Shown one piece after another: positions 37,344-45,667 of a stretch of 64,000 bases of DNA. The position numbers and the translations under genes are program-made. The stretch covers positions 4,461,501 through 4,525,500 of the forward strand of contig NZ_CP039727.1 of NCBI RefSeq assembly GCF_005154805.1, in the 5' to 3' direction. Numbering within the stretch: the first letter of the stretch is position 1; the number at the start of each line of letters is the position of its first letter. The stretch is from Bacillus sp. S3. GTDB lineage: Bacteria > Bacillota > Bacilli > Bacillales > Cytobacillaceae. The notes under the pieces are model-generated. The model was not told the DNA's origin and searched no databases. It was given only the letters and a program-made list of their open reading frames with translations.

Positions 37344-38136
37344 TGTTTTCTCCTCCTGTTGCCCTGATCCATTGGAGCATGGTATCCAGCTCTTGCTTCT
37401 GCCAGGATAACGGCATGTCCCCATCTGAAATAATATAATCAACCTTTGATAACGAGCAGATTTTGAAAAAAGATTCATTCTCAATCTTCGAGGAATCCGC
37501 CAGTAAATAGACTTGATTCGCCCTTTCCACCATAGCGGTAGAAACTATGCAGTCCTCAAAGTTAAAGTCGCTGACATGACCGGTAGTGACACCGCCGCAT
37601 GGCAGAAATAATTTATCAAAGCGAAAGGACTCCAGCATCTTACAGGTTAATGCCCCGACAATCGACTTTTGCTCCGGATTCGTCATCCCGCCTAAAACAA
37701 TGACCTTTCCATCAAACTCCCGTTTTTCCAAACGATTATTTAGTTCTTCGGCAGCAGCGAGGGAATTCGTCACGATCGTTAATAATTTAATACCTGTAAT
37801 CGCCTTTGCCAGCTGTAAAACCGTTGTCCCGGCACCCAGCATAATAGTATCGCCGTCCTGAATAAATTCAGCCGCTTTTCTGCCGATGGCTGCTTTTTCC
37901 TCCGCTCTTACACTCATTTTTTGAACGAACATCGGTTCATTATTGGTTTGCAGGTATAGAACAGCACCCCCATGAACCCTTTTAAGCTTTTTTTCCTTTT
38001 CCAATGTATCCAAATCACGGCGGATGGTCTCAGGCGCTACCCCTAATTCTCTCGCAAGAGAAGCAACCACTACTTTCTTCTCTTGATTTAATGTTTCCAA
38101 AATTAACTGCTGACGATCATTTAGCAAGAAAGTCAT
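37333..38136 (-). CDS. DeoR-family sugar-operon regulator
   Basis: The 267-residue protein has an N-terminal DeoR HTH (QLILETLNQEKKVVVASLAREL, VAPETIRRDLDTLEKEKKLKRVHGGAVL). The DeoRC sensor domain includes LGAGTTVLQLAKAI, TNSLAAAEELNN and FLPCGGVTTGHVSDFNFED. It presumably binds a phosphorylated sugar. It is first in an operon with the PHP hydrolase, and TATGTTTG repeats lie in its promoter region. It is distinct from the IolR-like protein at 12.8 kb. Confidence 0.88.
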   Translation of the reverse strand: MTFLLNDRQQLILETLNQEKKVVVASLARELGVAPETIRRDLDTLEKEKKLKRVHGGAVLYLQTNNEPMFVQKMSVRAEEKAAIGRKAAEFIQDGDTIMLGAGTTVLQLAKAITGIKLLTIVTNSLAAAEELNNRLEKREFDGKVIVLGGMTNPEQKSIVGALTCKMLESFRFDKLFLPCGGVTTGHVSDFNFEDCIVSTAMVERANQVYLLADSSKIENESFFKICSLSKVDYIISDGDMPLSWQKQELDTMLQWIRATGGENNEG

Positions 38137-38165
38137 GTTTCAAAGTCACATCCTTCATTCTTATC

Positions 38166-38236
38166 TATGTTTGAAATTCACTTGTTTATGTTTGTTTAAT
38201 CCAATAAACCCCAACAAACAAATAATATCAAACATA
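38166..38236. promoter_or_regulatory. TATGTTTG repeat cluster, probable DeoR operator
   Basis: TATGTTTG occurs directly at 38166-38173 and 38187-38194 (21 bases apart) and inverted as CAAACATA at 38229-38236. An extra ACAAACAA lies near 38213. The cluster is 30-100 bases upstream of the DeoR gene start. Confidence 0.6.
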
Positions 38237-38302
38237 TTATGATTTGTAAATTCAAATTTCAACCGCTTACAGGAGGGCAAGCATTACTCAGTTCACATCA
38301 TG

Positions 38303-38334
38303 AAAAAGGTCTTCATCAATATGACGAAGACCTT
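38303..38334 (-). terminator. Terminator of the LplABC/CehA operon
   Basis: On the minus strand AAGGTCTTC and GAAGACCTT pair around a 10-base loop and are followed by TTTTT. It lies about 75 bases after the secreted CehA gene. Confidence 0.8.
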
Positions 38335-38407
38335 CTCCCTAGGCTTGTATTGGAAGGGAAAACTTCCCACTTCACTTATTTAAGCAAGCGACATAATCCC
38401 CCGCCCC

Positions 38408-40072
38408 TTAATGATGGTTTGACCCCTTAATATTAACAAAGATCGGATTAGAATAAAACCACATACTGGTGTAATTACGGTCATTAATATTGTTGAAGCG
38501 TTCCTCATTCTCCAATGGTGTAGGAGTCCCTTCATAGTCAAAGGATTGATCCATCAGCGGCTCCCCATCTTTCATAAAGCCTACTACATTCATGCCAAGG
38601 TTGGTACCGCGCAGACGATAATAACGGTTAGTATCAGCCTTTACTTTGTATTTTATAGTGTAATAGCCTTCTTTATCCGGCTTACCCCAGTCTTTCTCGG
38701 TAAAGCGCTTAACGACTTTAGTCGTATCATTCGTCGTATTGCTGGCATATTGGCTCTTGTCAATCTTGCCGGTTACCTCGCCAGAAATTAAATCAATATG
38801 ATCAACCTTGACCTTATTCGTAACAGACGTGTTATGAGCAGTAATTGGATCGTAATTATTGTACTCCGGACTCTTAAAGCGAATAGTGATAGTGGTTTGA
38901 TCACCTTTAGACACTTGTAAATCCTCGCCCATCTCCGCTTGCTTTTTCTTTCCTTCCACATTGAACTCCAGTGCATTAATGAGGTCGCCATATACGCCGA
39001 AGGCTTTACCCGAACGCATGCCCTCTACGACATCCTTGAACTGATTGCCCTCGACCCAAGTATAGTTTCTTTGGTATTCGCTTGGCCAATAGCCGCTTGA
39101 ATATTTGCGGTTGCTGCTGACTTTGAAATGGAAGTCCGAATTAGTAAAATTCCAGAAATGGCGCCCTTCTCCAAGCATGGCATCCCATGCGCCCCCTACC
39201 TTGGCGACCATCACATCCACACCACCATATATATCAGAAAGCTCAGATCGGTTAAAGCTTGCAGCCATCTGATTTCCCGGCATTCCCTCCATACCAAAGA
39301 CAATATCTGGAGCAATATCATTCATCTTACGGAGATCTTCTATAGTAACTTCTCCGCCGCCCCCATTGTGACGGGACGGATGATTCGGCAATACAAAGCT
39401 TTCAGGATAATTGTCTTTTAACCATTTAATCGCTTCAAACGTTTTGCTTTTATCCGATTTCAGCTTATTCTTATCCGGTCTTTCTCCCCATAGCTCGGCT
39501 TCGTTTGATGTAAACTTGTCCGTACTTGTATCATAGCTGTATAGCCATTCAAACTGGCGGATGGCATCAAATGGTATGTTATTACTGTTGGAATCAATAA
39601 TAGCGACTGAACCATGATCCAAATCCATCATATCCCACTCAAAACCGGGATAAATTATCTTGCCAGTGTATTTTCCAGCCGCCTGCAATGAACGGATTTT
39701 TGCCAGCTGATCTTGCATGGCTTCAAAGCGTGCTGTAGGTTTTTCATTACCATCGGGATCTCGCGGCGAATTACGCAAATGGTCAGTCAGCATAATATAG
39801 TCAAGAGACTCGCCGTATTTTAGCTTTACCACTGTTTCAGCAGGCATTAGGTTAATATCCTCACGGAAGGCAGCATTCAATATATTTTCCAGTTTCATAA
39901 ACGGCTCTGATGCATCACTTGATTGAATGGTATGGATATGGTAATCCCCGGACATCCATCTGCCGGCTTCCTTGTGAGAATCTATTGACTTTGCTGATAC
40001 GGTCATTATTCCCTGTGACAGAGTGAACACAGCAATCGAACTACAAAGAAAAGTCTTTAGTTTATTCCTCAT
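38408..40072 (-). CDS. Secreted CehA/McbA-family PHP metallohydrolase
   Basis: The 554-residue protein starts with a Sec signal peptide (MRNKLKTFLCSSIAVFTLSQ, probable cleavage after VSA). The PHP-like catalytic domain begins WMSGDYHIHTIQSSDA and continues with YIMLTDHLRNSP, FVLPNHPSRHNGGG and WNFTNSDFHF, all rich in metal ligands. A beta-rich C-terminal domain ends with NPIFVN. Known CehA/McbA proteins hydrolyse phosphoesters or carbamates. It is the last gene of the LplABC-type operon and acts outside the cell. Confidence 0.85.
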   Translation of the reverse strand: MRNKLKTFLCSSIAVFTLSQGIMTVSAKSIDSHKEAGRWMSGDYHIHTIQSSDASEPFMKLENILNAAFREDINLMPAETVVKLKYGESLDYIMLTDHLRNSPRDPDGNEKPTARFEAMQDQLAKIRSLQAAGKYTGKIIYPGFEWDMMDLDHGSVAIIDSNSNNIPFDAIRQFEWLYSYDTSTDKFTSNEAELWGERPDKNKLKSDKSKTFEAIKWLKDNYPESFVLPNHPSRHNGGGGEVTIEDLRKMNDIAPDIVFGMEGMPGNQMAASFNRSELSDIYGGVDVMVAKVGGAWDAMLGEGRHFWNFTNSDFHFKVSSNRKYSSGYWPSEYQRNYTWVEGNQFKDVVEGMRSGKAFGVYGDLINALEFNVEGKKKQAEMGEDLQVSKGDQTTITIRFKSPEYNNYDPITAHNTSVTNKVKVDHIDLISGEVTGKIDKSQYASNTTNDTTKVVKRFTEKDWGKPDKEGYYTIKYKVKADTNRYYRLRGTNLGMNVVGFMKDGEPLMDQSFDYEGTPTPLENEERFNNINDRNYTSMWFYSNPIFVNIKGSNHH

Positions 40073-40093
40073 GATTATTAATCCCCCTATTCA

Positions 40094-41905
40094 TCATTTA
40101 TTTATGTTAAATCTCTTTTTAAAATTAAGATCTAAATCAAATAAGTTATATTCATTTGTTAAATATTTGAAGTCAACATACGTTTTTTCTTTCTTTGACA
40201 TTTCCTCTACAAATGGTGAGTAGGTACGGAAAAACAGTTTGTTCTTCGCTTCATCAAATTCTACAAGTCTCAGCCAGCCATTTCCGCCTCGATAGTCATA
40301 CTGATAGTTGACCAACATTTGTATGACATCGTTTCCGGCTGCATTTTGTTTAACCTGATGGGTAATCCCAAAATAATGGCCGTTTACTGTCATAAATACT
40401 TGATTATTTTCATTGACAAGTTCATTCCAAATGATTTTCCCCCTGCTTGATTCCACCGCAACGGCTTTATTATCTACCGTCTCCGGATAAATCACATCAT
40501 GAGAGACAATGATGGTTGGATTATTTTTGTGTTGATTTAAAATTGATTTTGACCATTCTAAATCTGTTTGAAGATTCTTCATATCCACCATTAAAAACAG
40601 GTATTCATAGCTGCCCGCCTTTACTAGCGCATAAGAGCCGTATCCTGAAGGAGACGAACCTTGATAGTAGTTTTTATCGGCAAAACGCTGCGGTCCATAA
40701 TAGGTCAGGTAAGGATCTCCGCTTGCATAATCATGATTTCCCGCCGTCATTACATAAGGAATATTACTCTTATCTAAATAGGAAATAGATTGAAGGGAAT
40801 TTTTCCATTGTTCCTCGGCATTACTATCGACAATGTCCCCAACAAATGCGTTCATCGCAATATTGTTTTTCTTGTTGTTTTTTGCAATCCATTTCATTTG
40901 GCTATCAAAAATCTCTGGATTCATATTCGAGTATTTTTGTGTGTCCGGAACAAAAAGAAAATTATAATTCTTCTTATTTGTTAAAAGTGGGATATTATCA
41001 TTTGTTCCTTCAACAGGTTGAGCATCACGAGCATCTGGAATAAGCCAATCTTTTTCGTCCAACGCCTTATTAGCTACTCGTATTTCTTGAATGTTACCTG
41101 CGAATAAGGCATCTAATTCATTTCCCCACTCAGAAGCACCTATATTCCAGCCCTTTCCTTCTACAGTGGCAATTCCTTTGACCTTTATCGACTTCCCGTA
41201 ATCACTTACACCATTTACAGTTAAAGTCGATGTTTCCCCATCATTCACGACCGCCAAATGATACCATTCATCTGTATTTAACGACCGCGACCAGTTCGTT
41301 TCATTATAGTTCAAATTAGTCGGATGGCTTGTCCATTGAATTTCTTTATCATTGGATACGGATAAGGTAGACAAGATTTCTTTCTCGCCATCCAGTTTAT
41401 TTATGTCTGCAGCCTGCCCTTGCCTTGTTAAAATCCCCATCCAGCTATGTAAATTACTAGTAAAATTGCTTGGTAATTTAAAAATTGCCTCGATGGTAAA
41501 TCCATCTTTAAATTCCTCAGAATTAATCGGTGCATCTTTAATCGTTTTGAAATATCTTCCTGCTGAAGCTTTTTTAGAATTAGAGAATTGTAGGCTATCT
41601 ACATTTGCTAGATGATCATAATCATCTTCTGACCATTTCATCATTCCTTCTAATTCAGGTGAAGATAAGTCCCCAACTGTCACTAATTCTAGGTCATTTC
41701 CATTTTTACTAGCGTCTTGAATAATGATATCACCAGTTTCGATTGCACCGCTTTTCACATAGTCCTTTGAAAATTTCCAATCTGCCATAATACTGCTTTT
41801 AGATTCTTTTTTAGCTCCATGAGCTTTAGCCTCTGCATTTGTGGTCATGCTTGGAACCATCATACAAAGAATAGATAAACCTATTAGTGCTTTTTTCATT
41901 GCCAT
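40094..41905 (-). CDS. Secreted LamG-metallophosphoesterase fusion
   Basis: The 603-residue protein has a signal peptide (MAMKKALIGLSILCMMVPSM, probable cleavage after TNAEA). A LamG/concanavalin-like lectin domain (about 40-285) is followed by a calcineurin-like metallophosphoesterase domain (about 310-580). Catalytic blocks are FLFVPDTQKYS, NAFVGDIVDS, VMTAGNHDYAS, TIIVSHDVIYPE and VNGHYFG. The lectin part likely anchors the enzyme to a glycan carrying phosphodiesters. It lies between the LplC-type permease and the secreted CehA gene, 21 bases from each. The substrate is not known. Confidence 0.88.
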   Translation of the reverse strand: MAMKKALIGLSILCMMVPSMTTNAEAKAHGAKKESKSSIMADWKFSKDYVKSGAIETGDIIIQDASKNGNDLELVTVGDLSSPELEGMMKWSEDDYDHLANVDSLQFSNSKKASAGRYFKTIKDAPINSEEFKDGFTIEAIFKLPSNFTSNLHSWMGILTRQGQAADINKLDGEKEILSTLSVSNDKEIQWTSHPTNLNYNETNWSRSLNTDEWYHLAVVNDGETSTLTVNGVSDYGKSIKVKGIATVEGKGWNIGASEWGNELDALFAGNIQEIRVANKALDEKDWLIPDARDAQPVEGTNDNIPLLTNKKNYNFLFVPDTQKYSNMNPEIFDSQMKWIAKNNKKNNIAMNAFVGDIVDSNAEEQWKNSLQSISYLDKSNIPYVMTAGNHDYASGDPYLTYYGPQRFADKNYYQGSSPSGYGSYALVKAGSYEYLFLMVDMKNLQTDLEWSKSILNQHKNNPTIIVSHDVIYPETVDNKAVAVESSRGKIIWNELVNENNQVFMTVNGHYFGITHQVKQNAAGNDVIQMLVNYQYDYRGGNGWLRLVEFDEAKNKLFFRTYSPFVEEMSKKEKTYVDFKYLTNEYNLFDLDLNFKKRFNINK

Positions 41906-41926
41906 ACTCTAAATCTCCTCCCAATC

Positions 41927-42823
41927 TTATTCTTTCACCGAACCAATATTGACCCCCTTTGTAAAATGTTTTTGGATAAACGGATAGATAATAATAATTG
42001 GTGCTACAACAATAATAATAGTAGCCATTTTCAATGAATCACCTGTTACCGTTATCTTTTCCAACGCTGCATAGGCGCCTGAATTTCTTAATAGGGCATC
42101 GGCGATTGCTTGCTGCTTCGTCAGCATTTCTTGTAAAAGTGTAGCTAATGGTTTTAATTGGGGATCCCGAACATAGAAGGCGCCGGAAAACCAATCATTC
42201 CAATGGCCCACGGCATTAAATAGTCCAATTGTGGCGATAACTGGTCTACTCATTGGAAGAACAATTCGGAAAAATATTTGAAATTCAGTACAGCCATCAA
42301 TGCGGGCTGCTTCCATGATACTTTCCGGAAGTTGACTGAAAAACGTCCTCATGATCAAAATATTCCACACACTATAAAGACTCGGAATAATATAAACCCA
42401 TATACTATTAGTTAAATGCAGCTCTGTTAGAACCAAATAATACGGAATAATACCACCGCTAAATAACATCGTGAAAAAAATAAAAAAGGTAATAACCTTT
42501 CTTCCTGGTAACGTCCTTGTAGTGAGCGCATAGGCGGCCATCGCCGTTAACAACACACTTATAGCCGTACCAACTACTGTCCTAAACACACTGATCCATA
42601 ATGCATTTAAAACAGTTGATTGTTTAATCACCTCTAAATAATTCTCAAAGCTAAATTCTCTGGGAAAAAAATAGATTCCGCCTTTTTGTGCATCTGTTCC
42701 TTCATTGAATGATAGCGCCAAAATATTTATAAAAGGGAGAATAATAGATAAGCAAAGTAATGCCACCAGCAAAATGGTAATAATCTGATAAATGCTCCAT
42801 GACTTTCGGCTCTTGCGATACAT
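41927..42823 (-). CDS. ABC transporter permease (LplC/YtcP type)
   Basis: Start at ATG 42823 with GGGAGGG upstream. The 298-residue protein has six membrane segments and an EAA loop (ESIMEAARIDGCTEFQIFFRIVLPMSRP; core EAARIDGCTEFQIF). NEGTDAQKGGIYFFPREFSFENY is characteristic of the LplC subgroup, which imports complex sugars with LplA and LplB. It is separated from the binding-protein gene by two hairpins. Confidence 0.9.
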   Translation of the reverse strand: MYRKSRKSWSIYQIITILLVALLCLSIILPFINILALSFNEGTDAQKGGIYFFPREFSFENYLEVIKQSTVLNALWISVFRTVVGTAISVLLTAMAAYALTTRTLPGRKVITFFIFFTMLFSGGIIPYYLVLTELHLTNSIWVYIIPSLYSVWNILIMRTFFSQLPESIMEAARIDGCTEFQIFFRIVLPMSRPVIATIGLFNAVGHWNDWFSGAFYVRDPQLKPLATLLQEMLTKQQAIADALLRNSGAYAALEKITVTGDSLKMATIIIVVAPIIIIYPFIQKHFTKGVNIGSVKE

Positions 42824-42849
42824 GGATATCCCTCCCAATTTAGAAAAAT

Positions 42850-42929
42850 AGGCCTCCTCTCTTTCTAAATAGAAAGGAAGCCTGTTCATGCTGCCAAGCG
42901 CTGGCGCTTACATCAGAACGCCAGCGCTT
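42850..42929 (-). promoter_or_regulatory. Two tandem hairpins between binding-protein and LplC genes
   Basis: The first hairpin (42850-42883) pairs AGGC...GCCT with inner CTTTCT/AGAAAG. The second (42896-42929) pairs AAGCGCTGGCG with CGCCAGCGCTT. Neither has a good U-run in the minus direction, so partial read-through or message stabilisation is more likely than termination. Confidence 0.6.
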
Positions 42930-42934
42930 TTCAA

Positions 42935-44632
42935 TTAATACCTAATGGTGGTACCTTCTTTTTCTTTCTTCTCAATCAATTTGATATAATCGTTTAAGCC
43001 TGCTTTTTCTAAAAGCTTCTTAGAATCGCTTAGAATTTTCTTTGCTTCACTTTCTGATTTACTATAGTAAGCACGTAATAAATTTTCATTGTAAGTGTCT
43101 AAAGCAATGTTGAGATTCTCACCGTTTTCAAATTCAAAAATAAATGATTTTGGGGTCGATCCGTCAACTATTTTTGCATTCTTTAACTTCTCGTCATAAT
43201 TCCATAGCTTGATAATTTTATCCGCGGCTGCTGTATCTTCACCGGAAACTCTTTCACCATATTCGAATTCACCAAAGTCTGCCATATTGTCGATATCTGT
43301 ATAGCCAAGATGCTCAGCCCAGTAAGAACGAACACCTCTAAAGCCTAGCTTCTGAGCTTTTTCTGGATTTTTTTCTTTTAATTCAAGGACTTCTTTTTTA
43401 ACAACTGGATTACCTTTTTCATCAAGTGTATAGTCTCTTCCTTCAAGACCATATTGAGCGAGCAATTTACCTTCGCGGCTTGCTAAATAGTCTGCCAGCT
43501 TCACAATATCTTCTGGATGATCTGTTGTAGATGGAATGGACCATCCCGCATATCCGGATTTATAAGGTAATTCCATTTGATAGTCTCCTTGAACGGTATC
43601 GATGGGTCCAAGCGGGACATATTTCATATCAGAATTTTCTACTACAAAGTTATGCATATCGGAAACAATCCCAAAGGATTTATTAACAACGCCTTCCTTG
43701 GCTTTGTTTTCAGCCATTGTAAAGAACTCTGGATGAAGCAGACCGTCTTTTAATAATCCTTGCACGAACTTAACACGTTCTAAACCGTAATCTGTTTGCG
43801 ATTCGTGCTTAATCTCTCCGTCTTTATCCTTTAAGAATTTCTCACCTTTTGTACCTGTCCAGATAAGATCATTAAATATGAAGTCTCTATCTGCTCCACC
43901 CCATACTGTAGGACCAATTGGGGTGATTGGTTTGCCGTTAACATCTTTAATGTTAGCTGCTTTAATCTGCTCTGCCAGCGCACGTAATTTTTCATGCGTA
44001 TCGATTTCTGCAGGATTAATACCTAATTTGTCAACGATATCCTTTAAGATATACGGACCGCCAACGTATTTACGAGATACTGTGCCAGGTTCACGGTCAA
44101 TGGCCATATGAACGAAATAAGAAGCACCTTTAAATTCAGGTCTAAACATAATATTGTTTTTCGTGTCAGCTGGTAAGTACCCTTCTTCGAAATACTTACT
44201 ATAAACCTTTGAATCTTTCAACATAGGTGTTAAATCATGGAACATTCCTTCCCGTGCAGCTTTTAATAAAATTTGCATTTCAGGACGTCCGCTGTGATCC
44301 AAATAAAAGGCAACAAAGTCCGGTAAATCGCCCGACGCAAGTCCTGCAGTCAAGGCTTCTGTTGAGTCATCCACAGTAATCCCTTGCAATTCTAATGTAA
44401 TTCCGGTTCTTTTCTTTAACTCTTTAGCAATTTCCGGATTCATTCCAGCAGAAACGTCACCATCACTCATAAATACCAGCCCTTTAATCGTACGATCTGC
44501 AATCCATGTTTCTGGAGCATCCTTTGGTTTTTCACGGCTTTCGCTGGAGCTCTTCTTCGAATCTGTACATGCAGTAAGCATTAAAATGCCTATCAAAATC
44601 AACGTCAAAAATTTAAATGAAACTCTCTTCAT
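42935..44632 (-). CDS. Extracellular solute-binding lipoprotein (LplA type)
   Basis: Start at ATG 44632 (MKRVSFKFLTLILIGILMLT) behind GGGGGAG. Lipobox LTAC gives a lipid-anchored 565-residue binding protein, the longer size usual for LplA/YtcQ proteins. Features include WIADRTIKGLVFMSDGDVSAG and PYKSGYAGWSIPSTTDHPE. It should bind a complex oligosaccharide for LplB and LplC. Gene order here is lplB, lplA, lplC, unlike the more usual A-B-C. Confidence 0.9.
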   Translation of the reverse strand: MKRVSFKFLTLILIGILMLTACTDSKKSSSESREKPKDAPETWIADRTIKGLVFMSDGDVSAGMNPEIAKELKKRTGITLELQGITVDDSTEALTAGLASGDLPDFVAFYLDHSGRPEMQILLKAAREGMFHDLTPMLKDSKVYSKYFEEGYLPADTKNNIMFRPEFKGASYFVHMAIDREPGTVSRKYVGGPYILKDIVDKLGINPAEIDTHEKLRALAEQIKAANIKDVNGKPITPIGPTVWGGADRDFIFNDLIWTGTKGEKFLKDKDGEIKHESQTDYGLERVKFVQGLLKDGLLHPEFFTMAENKAKEGVVNKSFGIVSDMHNFVVENSDMKYVPLGPIDTVQGDYQMELPYKSGYAGWSIPSTTDHPEDIVKLADYLASREGKLLAQYGLEGRDYTLDEKGNPVVKKEVLELKEKNPEKAQKLGFRGVRSYWAEHLGYTDIDNMADFGEFEYGERVSGEDTAAADKIIKLWNYDEKLKNAKIVDGSTPKSFIFEFENGENLNIALDTYNENLLRAYYSKSESEAKKILSDSKKLLEKAGLNDYIKLIEKKEKEGTTIRY

Positions 44633-44657
44633 ATAAATTTCTCCCCCTATAATTTTT

Positions 44658-45650
44658 TTACCATAATGAGGTATTAAATTTTTTATTTGCAAATCGGTTT
44701 ACAATAAGTACTACAACCAAGCCAACAATCCCCTGCATCATCCCAACGGCTGTTGCATAACCAAATTGACCGCTTTGAAGACCAGTACGAATAACATACG
44801 TATCAATAATTTCAGCAACCTCTGCATTTCCTGGTGTTTTTAATAAATAAATCTGATCAAACCCTGCAGATAGAATATTCCCTAACGATAGAATAAATAG
44901 AATTAAAATAGTAGGCCTGATTCCAGTTAGGGTGATATGCCAAATTTGTCTTAATCTGTTTGCACCATCAATGGCCGCCGCTTCGTAAAGAGCGGGATCA
45001 ATACCGGCAATGGCTGCAAAGTAGATAATCGAACTCCAGCCAATATCCTTCCACACATAACTCCAAAACATAATCGAGTGAAAATTCTTTTCCTCCATTA
45101 AGAAATAGGTACTTCCATCACCTCCCATAAAGGAAATTAATTCGTTTAGTAATCCTGTATTTGGCGCTAATATACTTTGGATAATCCCTACAACTACCAC
45201 CCATGATAAAAAATGCGGCAAGTAAGAAATACTTTGAAAGAAACTTCTAAGTTTATTGCTTTTTAGTTCATTAAATAAAAGAGCTAATATAATCGGAAAT
45301 GGCATTGCTAGTATTAACTTCATTCCGCTGATAATGAGCGTATTTTTAACATAATTCCAACTTTGGGGATCCTGGAAAAAACGTTCAAAATATTTAAGCC
45401 CAACCCAGGGACCACCAAAGATTCCCGTATCAAAACGAAACTCTTTAAATGCCAGTACCATCCCAGCCATCGGCATATAAGAAAAGATGATGAAAAACGT
45501 TATACAAGGCAGAAGCATAATATACATAGCCCGGTGCTTCCAAATATTTTTCCAGGTGAACTTCATTGGCTTTACGGTGTTCTTCTTTTTCTTTTTGCTT
45601 TTATTCACCCCAGCACCCGGACCTATATTTTTGTTTGTCGTAATCTCCAT
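44658..45650 (-). CDS. ABC transporter permease (LplB type)
   Basis: The 330-residue protein has a Lys-rich cytoplasmic N-terminus (about 1-40) and six membrane segments. EAA loop ALYEAAAIDGANRLRQIWHI; other conserved segments are ITFFIIFSYMPMAGMVLAFK and FGGPWVGLKYFERFF. ATG follows GGAGGAGG. It pairs with LplC. No ATPase is encoded in the operon. Confidence 0.9.
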   Translation of the reverse strand: MEITTNKNIGPGAGVNKSKKKKKNTVKPMKFTWKNIWKHRAMYIMLLPCITFFIIFSYMPMAGMVLAFKEFRFDTGIFGGPWVGLKYFERFFQDPQSWNYVKNTLIISGMKLILAMPFPIILALLFNELKSNKLRSFFQSISYLPHFLSWVVVVGIIQSILAPNTGLLNELISFMGGDGSTYFLMEEKNFHSIMFWSYVWKDIGWSSIIYFAAIAGIDPALYEAAAIDGANRLRQIWHITLTGIRPTILILFILSLGNILSAGFDQIYLLKTPGNAEVAEIIDTYVIRTGLQSGQFGYATAVGMMQGIVGLVVVLIVNRFANKKFNTSLW

Positions 45651-45667
45651 GTAGAACCTCCTCCTTT

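Noticed and set aside
37344..37484. N-terminal extension of the PHP hydrolase
   Set aside because: The extra 47 residues overlap the DeoR coding region, while a strong AGGAGGAG sits right before ATG 37343.
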